Part shown: piece by piece, positions 1 through 13,364 of the stretch
Numbering within the stretch: the stretch's first letter is position 1
How the letters are laid out: each line of letters opens with the position of its first letter
Assembly: GCF_025698545.1 (NCBI RefSeq)
Contig: NC_068567.1
Location: 8,618,001 to 8,682,000, forward strand
Direction: 5' to 3'
Origin: Gossypium raimondii
Lineage: Eukaryota > Streptophyta > Magnoliopsida > Malvales > Malvaceae
DNA length: 64,000 bases
Notes under the pieces: generated by a model
Database searches by the model: none
What the model was told of the DNA's origin: nothing
Seen by the model: only the letters and a program-made list of their open reading frames with translations
Position numbers and translations under genes: made by a program

Positions 1-306
1 CTATGAACAAGAGAGACTGGTTAAGACATTTGGTGACAAATTAAAAACTCAAAGCTCTTTAAACAGTTTGATTTATCCTCAAACCAAAATTGTTCATCCT
101 AAAATTCTATATGTTGCTAGCCTTTTTAGTTAAAATAAAATCTTTTCACGTTCAGTTGCAAATTTGTAATAGGACCCAGAAAATAATAGAATTCAAGGAT
201 ATGGAACAAGAAAAATCCATGAATCACCAATATCAAATGATAATTACAGATAAAGCTTTTCCTAGAACTTAGAGTCTCCAGGATAGATATAGAATAAGTG
301 GCTAAC

Positions 307-3300
307 CAATTTGTGCCTCAGGAATTAATTCTCCTGAAATTTTGTGGTTTCCATCAGTTTCTTTGAGGTTTGACCTTAAAAACAATGCAATCACCTGCAC
401 CAAGCATTTTCCATGTTCTTAGCATTCAAATGGTTAAACGGTAAACCATGGTTCAAAATCACAGTTAGATTAAAAGAAGTTCTTCTAGTGATCAACTTAC
501 TTGGCCAACAGAGGACACCCCCTTATCTGTTCTGCCACACCTTGAGTACTGTGATTCCTTCTTGTCACCAACTAAAAGCCTTGTTTTCTCAAGTGCTTTG
601 AAAATTTCAGACTGTATGAACACTAGAATTATGAAAGTACATCCAAGAAAGAAACTAACAGAATCATTCAACAAAAACAATTGTATAAGGCACATCTGAT
701 ACAAGGTCAAGTATACTATGAGTTAATTTCTGTTTTTCTCAAGAAATTTTTTTTTAAAGATTCAAATAAATCTTGGACTTGTCATTCATCATCTGTAAAT
801 TTCAAAAAGACATTTAAGAACCATACCTCAACAGTGGGATCCATTTGTGCTTCTGAAGCAAAACCATAAAACCTGTCATATAGCACCTGGAACTATAAGG
901 CTTTGTTGCTTTCTATAGTCTTTACAATTTATAAATTTTAATTTCTTTTTAAAATATCATGGGTTATAGAATCAAATGAGAAAATGGAGAAGACTTTTAA
1001 GGAAAAGAAAAGAGTCCCCAGTGATCCAAAAATTAAATCTCACTTAGCCTACAGAGGCTATGTATCAGAAGGGCTTAGTTTTCATACTATCTTAAATTAA
1101 CCTTTGGTTGCTATTTAATAAAAATCTTACATAATGAAACTGAGGCCATGTTGATCCTAGAAGATACTCGGTCCAAGATTCGAAGTCTCAATCTTGTCAA
1201 AATGCCAGCAGGTGATAAACCTAAGTAGCAATATTTACTAAAGAAATACATACTATGTAGGGGACCTAAGTCTAGATGTTTTTACAGTTCTTGAACGAAT
1301 GCTGCCCTAGTAAGAAGGTAAAGCATAAAATCATCACTGTGGGTGACCATGTCTGGTTGGTATGAAGGCTGAACTAAGTTACATGAAATAACAGTGCAGC
1401 TAATAAAACTAGTTCTTCTACCATAAATACACGATTGCTATTTTCTATTATCCTTTTCCTCTCCTTTGACAATAAACTTGTAACAGAAGAGGAAATCTGC
1501 TATTGACAGCAAGCAACATTACAACGGATTATGGTTAAATTGCATACCTCTGACCAAAATACATGACTTTTAAAGCAACATATCTCTTGGAATGGTGAGT
1601 CATAATTTTCAAATCATAACCTGTTAAGAAAGAGAGATGATAGAATTTGATACATGAGAAGATTTCTAATGAAAATGTCATACTTCTTAAGAAAATATGC
1701 AAGGTTAAGCAAAAGAAAATTACATAATCAAGGAAACTTTTTAATAGGATAGTGGCGTAATATACTTCATAGTTAAAATGGTGCAATTGAAGAGGAGGTG
1801 AGTAACTATTGCTCTATAGCAGACTAGCTATGCAGCATTTTCATGAAATATGGCGTGCTAATGCAGCATGTCTCCAATTTCATATCTCAGGAATCAAACT
1901 GATGATGATTGGCAAGCAAAAGTAAAGGAACTATGGCATATATATTTGCAATAATCACATATGGATCTGTGAATATAAGATCTCGGACATGTACAGTTTT
2001 ATTCTTTTCAAATCCAATGCATACATCAAATCTGCAACTGCTATTTATTTTCAGATAGCTGCATAGGAAACTTCAAACTGGAAGTAACTATAGAGCAATC
2101 ATAGGAACCAGACAAATACAACGAAGAAGTAAACACCAGGAAGATTAATTCAAAATAGCTAAATTGCATTAAAATCCTTGTCAGAAATAACATGAATAAT
2201 GACCAGATCCAGATGGCATAACAAAGTGATGTGCCCTGTCTGAATCTGCAGGTTACATGATGTATAGGGGATTATTTATTTTCTGTGGTCTTTGGTAAGT
2301 CCCTCATTATTTTCTTTCATATCCTTTATTAACAACGCATCAACCCATAGGTGGAAATGTAGATATGTACTCCCGCCTTTTCTGCTATATCATTTCATTT
2401 ATCAGCATACTAAACTTGACCACTGAAACAGCACCACTTATGGAGTATCTTCTCTAATAAACTAGTTAGATGGTTTAATTATGAATCTCACATTTAACAT
2501 GAATACAAGCATGTATGGTGGACATCTATTGGACCACAAAGAAAATTTTTCATAAATTGAAAAGCCACAATTTTCTTGCTGTGGTTTTATACAAATTGGA
2601 AGCTTGTTTGTTAAACGAAATAAGTAACATTTGAGATAAAGTAGAAACTTTTGACACAAAGACATTGCACTTTTACTTAAATCACAATGAGCAATCCATT
2701 GAGGATTTTCCCACTCTCAACAAACTAGAATGATATTTAAGATCAGTCAATAAAAACCTGGATTTCTTTCTATTGTTTTCTTTTTTCTGGTCTTATCACC
2801 TCCAGCGTTTTTTCTCTGACTTTCCACACCCTGTTTAAAGCTTTCAACATCAGAACCATTTTGCATCTCCTCTGTCTGCATTATACCAACCAATACTTAT
2901 AGTCTCATAGGTAACCAATCAAAAGTATTAGAACAAAAACCTCTTCCCCCCCCCCCCCTTTTGATCAGCTAAAAATTACGAAATGTGCACAGCAAGGTGT
3001 AGGGAATCATAAAGCAAATATGGCATATATATCTCATGCCACACTCCCAATTGCCAGGAAGCTTTTACAAGCATATCAAAGGCAGCTTAATCGTAAATTA
3101 CCACTCGATTACTTCTAATACTTGTTTTTATGCCCCCCAAAAAAAAAAAGCTCCACTTAAAAAGTAGTAAAAGTTGAACTTTCCTGGACAAGACTATGCA
3201 GGCATTACCCTTAGTATAGCACCAAATTGATTATTTAACTAATAAAATAAATTTTGTTAAAAAATAGCAAATATGCAAATTCTTCAATATACAGAATGGC

Positions 3301-3610
3301 AGAAGAAGCACAAATTACAGATAATAATTATAATAAAACAAAATAGAAAAAAAGAATTTCAAAGTTCGTAACGGACCTTATGGCAACAACATTTGGAGAT
3401 TTGAGAAGATAGCTTTGAATTCTCAGCCTCTAATTCCTGATTAATAAATTAATTATTTAAAAAAATTGATGATAATAAAATTGACGAGCAAAGGAAAAAA
3501 AAATTAAAAGGAAACGCAAGAAGAACCTTCACTCTATTTTGGAGAGCCTGTAGTTGGGATATGAAGCTACCCACGACATCACTGCCGGACTCGCTTATTC
3601 CGTTTAACAT
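307..3610 (-). CDS. tRNA pseudouridine(38/39) synthase, PUS3/DEG1 type (5' part of gene)
   Basis: Probable TruA-family enzyme isomerising uridine 38/39 in the tRNA anticodon arm. Seven exons were rebuilt on the minus strand with matching phases: 3527-3610, 3377-3436, 2758-2875, 1548-1620, 827-872, 501-611 and 307-394. All introns are GT-AG, and together the exons give about 193 residues. The start (MLNGISES) opens a coiled coil (about residues 18-45), followed by a lysine/arginine-rich linker (about 70-87). The synthase core then begins with RYVALKVMYFGQRFYGFASE. The catalytic aspartate sits in the TruA motif SRCGRTDKGVSSVGQ (Asp about 156, exon 501-611). Exon 307-394 continues as VIALFLRSNLKET, the next conserved strand. 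The rest of the catalytic domain is not in positions 1-306 and must lie left of the window. An N-terminal coiled coil before the core is typical of eukaryotic PUS3/Deg1. The family is secure; the exact modified position is inferred from it. Confidence 0.88.
2946..2958. repeat. poly-C homopolymer in PUS3-like intron 2
   Basis: A run of about a dozen C lies in the intron between exons 3377-3436 and 2758-2875, which reads as G on the transcript strand. It is simple sequence and likely length-polymorphic. Confidence 0.8.
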
Positions 3611-6600
3611 TTTCAAAATACCCGCCGCTGGATCGTTGCTGTTTTGCTCCGTTTATTTCTCCCTCAATAGATATTTTGTTCTAAGTGAATTACAGCAGCC
3701 CTAAAACTACGACGTATTGGACTTCAGTTTCCTTTTAAATATGTCATAAGGGTTTTTATTTAGGTCAAATTCTGCCATTAGACCATGTACTTTGCATAAG
3801 TTGTAGATTTAGTACTTGTGCTTTAATTTGATCAATTATTGTCCCTGTACTTCTCAAATTTTGAAAATATAGTCATGAAAAAAAAGTAGCAGTTAAATCT
3901 ATTTGGTTAAATTCTGCTATTAGCTCTATATTATGGGTAAAGTTAGAGACTTAGCCATTGTTCTCCAACTAGATCATTCTTAGTCATTTTATGTTTTTAA
4001 TTTCGAAATTTTAGTCTTAATATAAATTATCGTGGTTGAATCTATTAATTGGTTTTTTTGTGAGTATGTGAAAATGGCAAACTGACATGGCATTACATAT
4101 GGGATAATATGTTAGACGCATCAAATTTTGAAAATAATGGTCTGTTTGAATGATTAACTTTATTTTCTAGAAAACTTTTTTGTAATTTTTTAATGTTTGG
4201 TTCAGTAAAATGAAATGGGTCGAAGGAAAATGTTTTCTTAGTTAATTGAAAAGGGCTTGTTTTTTCTATAAAATTACTTATCTTTTTTTTTTCTATAAGT
4301 CATGTTATGCGTGAAACTCCTTCCCTTCCTCTAATCTTCCTGTTATACCTCTCCGTTACTTGGAAATATGTTAGCAAGGTAGAAGGGATTGACTTCCCCT
4401 TTGACTCCACTTGACACAATACCCTAGTTGACCACTTGTTTAGGCTACAGGAGCAACATCCTTCCATTATCAAGCTTGGGCACTAGGTGGGAACATTTCT
4501 CAAGTGTGAGCACATTCTCGATGTGGTAGGGAGTCTATAGTCTATTTAGGCATAACTACCTTGTACTATTTGGAGGCATAACAGATTAGATCCCAAGATA
4601 CAATCCTTTATGCTCATGAATATCCTTTACACATTTTGCGGGATTGAATACTTATCCAATCACGTCATGTCAGTGGACAAGAGGATCCCTCTTATAAATA
4701 GTTTTCTAACGATGAAGAAGGGATCAACTCTCGAGACCCTGAAGTTACTTTGAGCAATTACTCTCTCAAATAGTTAGCTTGTCCTCTTGTTCATGTTCCA
4801 TCTCTCCATCTCTTTAGGTGAACCGGCCTCAACATAGCCACCACTCCTTCCTCCCTTGTTGAACTTTGCATCAACACTTCCCTTTTATAAAATCTTCCCT
4901 TTCTCACTGGCACCACCTCCTCTACTCTAACCACGCTACACTTTCGTCATCATTGTCATGACTCCACCACAGGCAAGTTTCTCGCCTTCTCCAAGATTAG
5001 ATTTTGTTTTCTTTTAAAAATGGGTGTGCTTTGAATATACATCTGAAGGTTTCATTGCTCTTTGCACTGATGAATAAGGCATTGGCCCTAACACCGGGAC
5101 TCGTCTCCACTTTAAGGTGCTTTTCCCTCTTTCTCTTTCTTTTTTTTTACCTTATTGTACGAGTTTGCTTTTTGGGTTTTTGTTAGTTTTGCTTACGGTT
5201 GTAGGAATTGACTGTTGTGTTAGTAGTTTGCAATGTTAGTAATCACACATTGCTAACATATAAAAAATATAAAGAATTTAAATATTGAATTCATTATAAC
5301 TTGGATAATTGAGTTGAGTGCCTAAGTGAGCTAACTAATTAGACTTTATGTACACATGCATAAGCCCAAAAGATGGTGCGAATAAATATTTTATATAATT
5401 ATTATTTTCATTTGAATCTAAACAAATTTATTCGAATAAATATAACTTCCAAAAAGACTTATAATGAATAAACATATCTTTTATGAAAAATTGTAATGTT
5501 GTGGAAAAATGTAACTTGTGGGACAAGTTATGTACCAAGTGATATATTCTTTGATTAAAAAACACAATGTGCCTAAATATAAAACTCAATCATGCTATTT
5601 TCACTATTTTGTTTTGTTGTTTTAAGACTTGTCATATCCTAGAGGCAAAATTAAAATATTAAGGACAGTGAATCACGAGTCAAACCTATTTCTTTTATTT
5701 TAATTTTCTTTCCTTGCACCATAACTTCCTTTCTTGTACCACAAAATTTCTAGCATGTTGTGTCTTTGAACTTGTCCAAAGTCATGTGATTTTCTTCTTT
5801 TCTTTTTGGCTTCTGTTTGTATTCTTGGAATGAAAGATTGATTTTCTTTCCTGATGTTGTTGATTATTTGTTGTGAACTTGAGCCCCTGTTGTTGCTTGA
5901 TTTTGATCATACTAGGAATTTTGTTTTGGTTGTTTACTTGTAGCAATCTCCGTTGTTTGTGATTGTTCAATCTTTCGATCATCTTCAACAACAAAGAAAT
6001 ATAATAACCCATTTAACATTCCTTAACAATGTCAGCTTTTGGCAACTAACATGTTATTAAGATTCAATTGTTCTTATGTTTTTGCTTTATTAAGACCATG
6101 TTGCCTACATCTTTGAACATATAACAAACATTGGAAATGTCATCAAACTATTTGTGTTGCTACAAATTAATGATCTATCCATGAAATGCTGGTACACTCT
6201 AATGATTTTGATTATAATTTCCTTTTTCCAGAAAGTTCCTCCATATTCTTGTAAGAATAGGTAAATCCTAATTTGGTGGAACTGATAGAGTTGTTCCCAT
6301 GGAATCTTTTTCTTTTCTAATCTTCAATTCTGTCATGTTCCACGATTGATGGACTGATTCATTGACAAAGGCTGGCATTGATAGAGTCATCTCTATATTT
6401 AAAACATGTTGGTTGCTTTAATCTTATAGCATAGTTTGCAGGTGTTAATGTTTTGATCATCAAGTGTGGAAACTCTTGCAACTTAGACATGTTGCTCATC
6501 AAGTCGTGAGTGGTGATGGTTGTTGGCCTATCATGGGGAACTAAATATTCAGCGGCAAATTAATCTCATAAGAGTTTGTGCTTTGTAGGAATGAAAGGAA

Positions 6601-8204
6601 ACCAGAGGCTACTTTTCCAAGCAAATTTGGCAACATGTCATGGAGTGCCACGTGGTGTTAAAAATGTGTTTTTATGATATATTTATATTCAATTTTAAAA
6701 AATTATAAAGAATAGAAAAAATATATATAAAAAGATCATAATATATATTAAAGTATAAAAAAAATATTCATTAATTTCATAAAATAACTAAATGTTTTTA
6801 ACCCAAAAAAATGTAACAAATTTTTTGGGTTTTCATCCTATTCTTCTTGTGAGAAAAGAGAAGAACTAGGTTCTCTAATATTTTTGTTCACAGTCATCTA
6901 AACAAAAACAAACCCAAAATTATTTACATTTTCCTTTAATTAAAATTTTATTACTTACATTTACTTTAATTAATTTAAAATATTTAAAATTCAAATCATC
7001 CTCTTTTAAAACTCTAGTTAAATCCAAAAAATTTCAAATTTCCAACATCAATGGCTACTGTCGGCTACCATGCTCCACCGTCAACTACCGCTCACCGATA
7101 GTCACGTAAGTTCAAATTTAATCATTCTCTTGTTTTCAACCCCTCTTTTCATTTTAAACATTTATTTTTTTTTCAAAAGAGCACTAAATTTTTATAGATA
7201 TCTACAAATAAATCTCGAACTTCAATACTAAAACTAGGTATTTTTCATCGTCAAATTATCTTAAAATTTCAGTATATTCTTCCCCTCTTTATAAGATTCT
7301 CTTTCCATGTTTAGATTGACCAAACAATGCCTAAAAAATCCTTTCTTACTTTATGTTTTTTTTTTTATGTATAGTGATAGTACTTATGATAAGAATATGT
7401 GTACGTGGTAATGAAGAGAAAGATTTTAGCTATGGTTATTTGTATTGGGAAGAAGGAATGAATAAAAATACAAAGGAGAGAGAGAAAGAGAGGAAAAGAG
7501 AACGTGAGAAACCAATTAATCAAAAAAATATAATGTTATTGATTCAAGTTAATTTTAATAAATATAGTTTTGAATAAAAATGTTATTAATTCAATTTAAT
7601 TTTAATAAATATATTTTTAAACAAAAAATAATTTAAGTAATATATTTTTATGAAAATATAAAGCTCATTACATTGCATTCTCTAATTGGTTGAAATTTTT
7701 TAACCTTAGATCACTTTTTGGACTAAAAACCATGACAGAGGGACACTTTAGGTACCAAATTGGGTAAAAAAAAGTTTAGGTATCAAAGTGGTAAAATGAG
7801 TATACTAGGCCCAAATTGTGAATTAAACTTTTTTTTAAACAATAAATGTAAACTCTATTATGATTTGACTTTATTTGATATTTTTTAATAATATAAGGAC
7901 TAAATTGATCCATCTAATACTAGAAGGACTAATTTGATCAAGAAATCGTAGGTATTGGGCATTCTTTAGTTTGTACGAGTCAACTAAACATCAACTCGGT
8001 TGAAAAAAATACTAAATTATCTTTATACATTTAAAATAAGTTATATTTTTACAAAGACCCATTTGTCTTTTACATTTTAAATAAAATCAATAAAAAATCA
8101 CAAATGATGAGATTTAAACCCATGCTATCAACATACATAAAACCTACCACAAAAGCTCATTTTGATTATTTTGTACATTTTAATACTATGACACTAAAGT
8201 TTTC
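3611..8204. other. gene-free region with old dispersed repeats
   Basis: No coding sequence can be supported here. Positions 3720-4030 and 7690-7990 hold diverged copies of a dispersed AT-rich repeat recognisable by phrases such as 'gtccctgtacttctcaaa' and 'aaatttagtcc'. Positions 4330-5000 look like an LTR fragment (separate entry). The remaining sequence is AT-rich with only short chance reading frames. Confidence 0.6.
4330..5000 (+). mobile_element. possible LTR-retrotransposon LTR fragment
   Basis: This stretch is less AT-rich than its surroundings. It has a TATA-like box (TCTTATAAATAG, about 4690) followed by a C/T-rich leader full of short 'ctcctcc/ccaccac' phrases, the usual layout of a plant retrotransposon LTR around its transcription start. 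I could not define clean ends, a target duplication or coding sequence, so this is a tentative fragment. Confidence 0.35.
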
Positions 8205-8571
8205 ACCCACATTGTTAGTATATTGATAATGCATTTGAGTGAGTTTGTGTCACAAGACAACGAAATATCATGTTTTTATAATTAAATTTTTACACTGAAT
8301 TTTCTTTCACCAACATGATAATATTTTAACGTGTTATAGAAAATTAAAAATATCATTATAAACATTAAAGTGCATTTACTATTCTTAATATGATATATTA
8401 TTTAAATTTTTTACTCATGATTTAAATTACTTTTTTTATTTCACACAAATTGCATATATGTTGTTATTATTATTAGTTACAAATTATCGTATTTTATTCA
8501 TTATATGTTATTTTAAGTATTTTCATTTTAAATGGTTAGTTTCACATACATACGCGTGTAATAAAATTTCA
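8205..8571 (+). mobile_element. Helitron-like repeat, decayed 3' end
   Basis: This is a diverged copy of the repeat at about 24690-24989. Shared landmarks are a 'gagttngtgtcacaag' start region, 'tttactattcttaatatgatatatt' in the middle and a terminal short hairpin (cacatac/gcgtgt). The hairpin is followed by 'aataaaatttCAAGT' where the better copy has CTAG-T. The 5' end is not defined. Confidence 0.4.
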
Positions 8572-8744
8572 AGTGCGTAATAAATCTTTAAATAAACTAA
8601 CATTTTATTTGAAATAAAGAATTTAAATAGATACAAATAATAATTTATTTTGATATAGTAAAAGTATAAGAAATCAATTTAGCTAGAATAATCGAAAAAA
8701 CTAATATTAAAAAATTATAACATCATTATTAATTAGATTTACAT

Positions 8745-8752
8745 GTTGAATC
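8745..8752. repeat. 8-bp target site duplication, left copy (GTTGAATC)
   Basis: Identical to 9378-9385 on the other side of the hAT-type element. An 8-bp duplication is the hAT hallmark. Confidence 0.8.
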
Positions 8753-9377
8753 TAGAGTTGTTCATGGATCAGGTCGGATTGGGTTTGGGTCCTAATAAAA
8801 TTATAGGTCCGATTGATAGGCTCGAGCTTGGCTCAACCTGAAAAACAGGCTTAAATTTTTGCTCAAGCCTGACTCAGATAAAAATGCTAAAATTCGGGCC
8901 TAGCCCGCTCATATTAAAATTCTTTATTTTATTTTTTATATAATTTTTTAAATATAATTCATAAAAAAACTAAAAACATTAAAATAAATGTTTCCTGACA
9001 AATTGAAAATAAACTAAAAAAAGTCTATATACTTAAATAACACTAAGATAAGTGCAAGTTAACAAACAAATATCTCTAAAATAGTCGCAAAATTAATAAT
9101 AAAACAAGAGTTATACAATATCCAAATGATATCAACAAAATAGGAGCTACATAATAGTAAAATGATAGCAAAAAATGAAAAACAATAAGAAAACAGTGGA
9201 AAAACATCAATATTTTTTTCAAATTTAGGCTGGGCCAAAAAACCTTACATGAGCTTCAATCTATTTTTTAAACGAGCCTTATTTTTTTTATCCAAATCCA
9301 TCTTTCGGCCTTATGTTTTTACCTAAATTCTCTTATTTTTTTGAACAGGCCTTCGGGTCAGGCCATGGACAAGTCTA
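8753..9377. mobile_element. hAT-type non-autonomous element, 625 bp
   Basis: It begins TAGAGTTGTTCATGGATCAG and ends in the imperfect reverse complement (reading in from the right: TAGACTTGTCCATGGCCTGA). Direct 8-bp copies of GTTGAATC lie immediately outside. The interior is AT-rich and non-coding, with subterminal 'gggcc/ggccc' phrases. Its right half is clearly related to 59775-60060 and its left half to 50980-51160. It has no transposase, so it was mobilised in trans. Confidence 0.82.
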
Positions 9378-9385
9378 GTTGAATC
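9378..9385. repeat. 8-bp target site duplication, right copy (GTTGAATC)
   Basis: Direct repeat of 8745-8752. Confidence 0.8.
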
Positions 9386-9749
9386 CATAAATAAAGTAAA
9401 CCATATTTGATATGGAGAGGGACTAAATTCATAAATGTACTCAAGTACTAGGGTTGATTCTACAACTAGACCTTTTACTATTTGACGTGTCGCATTGGGT
9501 AAAAATAAAAAGTAAAAACCATGAAATTTGAGCAAATAGAGCGGCGAGTTAACCGCTGTAATTCATCCCGTTTCGACAGGTTGAACCCCAAACACTTTTT
9601 AAGATCTCCGTCCGTCCATAACGGAACTTCAACGTCTTTTTTGCAACCGATTCTCTTCTTTTTGAACTAAAACCTGAAAAATCACTTAAAAAAAAAGCAC
9701 ACACACGAGAATTAAAATTACTTAACAAAAAAAATTCTTTAAAAAAAAA

Positions 9750-9793
9750 AAGGAGAATCGGACCGCCGGTGTGATACGTCGCTCCGGCGAAAG
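9750..9793 (+). other. putative 5' UTR exon of the MRF-like gene
   Basis: A locally GC-richer leader (accgccggtgtgatacgtcg) ends in the donor CGAAAG|GTACTT. A plausible acceptor CTGCAG lies at 10562-10567. The transcription start is a guess; the donor/acceptor pair is the evidence. Confidence 0.45.
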
Positions 9794-10567
9794 GTACTTT
9801 TTCAGTGCCTTTGATTTGCTTTTCCTTTCGAATTCTGCTTTCAAGTAATGATTCTTTTCTTTTATCTAAATTCTTGATCGATTTACGTAATCGAATCCAA
9901 ATTTTGGATACTTTAAAGGCTAAATTGTTTGTTACAATGATTTCAAAATTCCTGCTTATTGAAATTGATGTTAATCGTTACTAAATATATATTTCAAGAT
10001 TAGATTGTTTGTGTGATGTTGTTCGAACTGACTAAGTAATGTTTTTAAGAATCAATTTAATGGTTTTGATGAAGATTACTTGTGGATTTTCTCTACTATT
10101 GTTTATTTTTCATACGATTTCAACATTACGTGCGTGCTATAGTGTCATTTTTCTCATTTTTCCGTCTTTGTAAGACTGTATGGTTGAATAAAACATATTT
10201 TCAGTAATAAATATACCTTCGTTTCGATCTATGTTATCCAATACTTATGTTTGACACATATTCTATGATGCTTATTGGATATGATCTCTCAAATATCTAT
10301 ATTTGACAGGTAGTCATATTCGATAGTCATCTCAAATCCGGATAATATAAGAGATACTCCATTCCAGGTGCATAAATTTCATTGTATTTTCTCTGCGAAT
10401 TTACGCTTCTCATTTTTATAAAGTAATTAGTCCAAGACTCTTGCCTTAAACAAATATCGACTCTTTTTTGCAACTTAAATGAATAATTACTCTTCTTGAA
10501 AGAATATTGAGAATTGTTCAAATTATGTACTGCTAACTTCTATAATTCTCTTCACTAAGCTCTGCAG

Positions 10568-10780
10568 AACTTGATGAAGTGGATCGAGATATTAAAAGAT
10601 GCATGTGAGATAATGAAACATCGATATTGCTGTAGGATGTGGTTGGTACCTATGAAAGTGTGATAGGCAGTGATCCTAGCACTCTGATTTCCAATCTCTT
10701 TTAGTCTATGCAGTTTAATGGTGGGTTATGCTCTTAAACTTGAAGGAATAAGTGGAAAGTGGTGAGTAGAATCGGATAAA
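10568..10780 (+). promoter_or_regulatory. long 5' leader with upstream ORFs, MRF-like gene
   Basis: This sequence between the inferred acceptor (10567) and the start codon (10781) contains several upstream AUGs. One uORF at 10574-10663 encodes 29 residues starting MKWIEILKDACEIMKHRYCC. A second at 10718-10765 encodes MVGYALKLEGISGKW. Both end before the main AUG, so they could limit or regulate initiation. Whether this stretch is fully exonic needs transcript data. Confidence 0.45.
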
Positions 10781-13364
10781 ATGAACGTCACTGGTGGTTT
10801 TATATCAGATGAACGCCGGGAGATTGTCCAATCTGCTTCAGGGAGTGACATTTCTTCAAAATCTCCAAGGTCAACACAGGTCCATGGCAAAGGAAGTCCC
10901 GTTAACCATGATAGGCAGTCACGTTCCCCAATAGATGGTCGTCCTAAGAAAGGTAACTAATATCATCCCAAAACAGTTATTAGGCAATAGTGAAATGAGC
11001 AGTAAGGAATCCCGATCAAGTTAATGTTAAAGCTTATGCCATTTAGCATACATAGTGCCAAATCTTTACTGCTGTTTATATGATGGAGACTCTCCTTGTA
11101 CATCATAATTCTATGCCAATTCTGAAAATGATAACAGCATGTTCCTTTCTTCCAAAGTCAATAACATGTTTGAAACCTAATCCTGTAAACATTTGTGATA
11201 ACAGAAAATGATTCTGGCTTGTTATCTTATAACATTTGTTTAGTTTGTTATTGATCTTGTTCAACAATTTCATTCTGAAGGTGGTTGTGGTGGTAAAGGA
11301 ACTTGGGGAGGGTTACTCGATACTGATTCCAGTTATGCTCTTGACCCAAATGACCCAAACTACGATAGCAGTGAGGTTGTTAGTCCACATATGTTCCTTC
11401 TACTTTCTCTGGATTTTTGTTCTTGTTCGATCTTTTTGTTATTTCAAATTACTAGAGAATGATTAAGACCTATTTCGGGATTCCAATTTCAGTTTGATTG
11501 GAAAAAATGAAGAAAAATATGCTCGATGCAGGAATATGGACATCCAAATGCAAGAAAATCAGCACCTGATTTTGATGCGTTTAAAAAGAAGGCGACAATA
11601 ATAGTGGAGGAATACTTTGCTACTGATGATGTTGACTCAGCTACCAATGAATTAAAAGAACTTGCAATGCCCAGCTACAACTATTACTTTGTAAAAAAGC
11701 TGGTCTCTATGGCTATGGATAGGCATGACCATGAAAAAGAAATGGCTGCTGTTCTATTATCTGCACTCTATGCTGATGTAATTGATGCCCCACAGGTTTA
11801 CAGAGGCTTTAGTAAACTGGTGGAATCTGCAGATGATCTGATTGTAGATATACCGGATACAGTTGATATTCTTGCATTGTTTATAGCTCGAGCTGTGGTT
11901 GATGACATACTCCCTCCTGCATTCCTTAAAAAACAAATAGCACTCTTACCTAATGATTCAAAGGGGGTGGAAGTCTTGGAAAGAGCTGAGAAAGGGTATC
12001 TAGCAGCTCCTATGCATGCAGAAATTATTGAGCGTCGCTGGAGGGTTAGCAAGAAAACAGTTGAGGATGTAAAGGCAAGGATAAACAACTTGTTGATAGA
12101 GTATGTAACGAGTGGTGACAAGAAAGAGGCTTATAGATGCATCAAGGATTTGAAAGTTCCTTTCTTCCACCATGAAATAGTTAAACGAGCACTTGTTATG
12201 GCAATGGAAAGGCGACAAGCTGAAGATAGACTACTGGATCTACTCAAGGAAGTAGCTGAAGAAGGTCTGATAAACTCAAGTCAAATTACAAAGGGATTTG
12301 ATAGGATGATTGACACAATTGAGGATTTGTCCCTTGACATACCAAATGCACAGAGGATACTGAAGTCTTTGATTTCTAAGGCTACATCTGATGGATGGTT
12401 GTGTGCTTCATCTTTAAGGTCTTTATCATTGGAGCCCAGAAAAAAATTATTGGAAGACAATTTTACTAGAACTTTCAAGTTGAAGTCTCAATCAATTGTT
12501 CAAGAATATTTTTTGACTGGTGATATCTCGGAGGTTTTTAGTTGTCTAGAAGCAGAGAATAGAACTTCCTCAGGTGAACTGAATGCTATCTTTATTAAAA
12601 GGTTGATAACTTTAGCAATGGATCGGAAGAACAGGGAGAAAGAAATGGCTTCTGTTTTGCTATCATCATTATGTTTTCCTGCAGATGATGTAGTAAATGG
12701 GTTTGTGATGTTGATAGAATCTGCCGATGACACTGCTCTAGATAATCCAGTTGTTGTTGAGGATCTTGCTATGTTTTTGGCTAGAGCAGTGGTAGATGAA
12801 GTTTTAGCCCCACAACACCTAGAAGAGGTCGGTAGCCAATTTCTGGGGACGGACTCTATTGGGGGCAAAGTGCTTCAAATGGCAAAGTCATTGCTAAAGG
12901 CTCGACTTTCAGGAGAGCGCATCTTGAGGTGTTGGGGTGGTGGTGGTAGCAGTAGGCCGGGATGGGCTGTTGAAGATGTGAAACACAAAATAGGAAAGCT
13001 GTTAGAGGAATATGAATCCGGAGGAGACATTAGGGAAGCTTATCGATGCATAAAGGAGTTAGGCATGCCATTCTTCCACCACGAGGTTGTAAAGAAAGCA
13101 ATGGTGATGGTTATGGAGAAAAAGAATGATAGACTTTGGGGTTTGCTTGCACATTGTTTTGGCTCAGGGCTCATAACCATGAACCAGATGACAAAGGGTT
13201 TCTCAAGGGTAGAAGAATCACTTGATGACTTGGCTCTTGATGTGCCTGATGCCCGAAAACAGTTTCTAGCATATGTTGAAAAAGCAAAGACTACCGGATG
13301 GTTGGATTCATCATTTCATTATGGCAATTCCATAAACGGTAAAGAGAATGGGGCCTGCCAATAA
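10781..13364 (+). CDS. MA3-domain translation regulatory factor (PDCD4-like, MRF family)
   Basis: Coding exons are 10781-10952, 11281-11375 and 11532-13364, giving 699 residues with consistent phases and GT-AG introns. The N-terminus is a serine-rich tail (MNVTGGFISDERREIVQSAS) with SPRS- and RSPIDGRP-type proline-directed sites. Then comes the glycine-rich GGCGGKGTWGGLLDTD patch and four MA3 repeats at about residues 106-227, 265-385, 404-525 and 568-688. Repeats 2 and 4 share EAYRCIKxLxxPFFHHE, repeats 1 and 3 share EKEMAxVLLSxL, so the protein is two tandem pairs. MA3 domains bind the helicase eIF4A. The plant four-MA3 proteins are the MRF group, which adjusts cytosolic translation under TOR and energy signalling. 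Length matches the family (about 700). Start 10781 is the first AUG in frame with the conserved exon. The role is inferred from the family. Confidence 0.93.

Noticed and set aside
1..306. Search for the next PUS3-like exon
   Set aside because: No frame matching the following conserved synthase segment was found, so the exon probably lies beyond the window.
7353..7577. 74-codon frame with an RERKRERE run
   Set aside because: Comes from a GA-rich simple repeat.
11798..12868. Minus-strand frames of 65-122 codons inside the MRF-like gene
   Set aside because: Antisense shadows of the MA3-coding exon.
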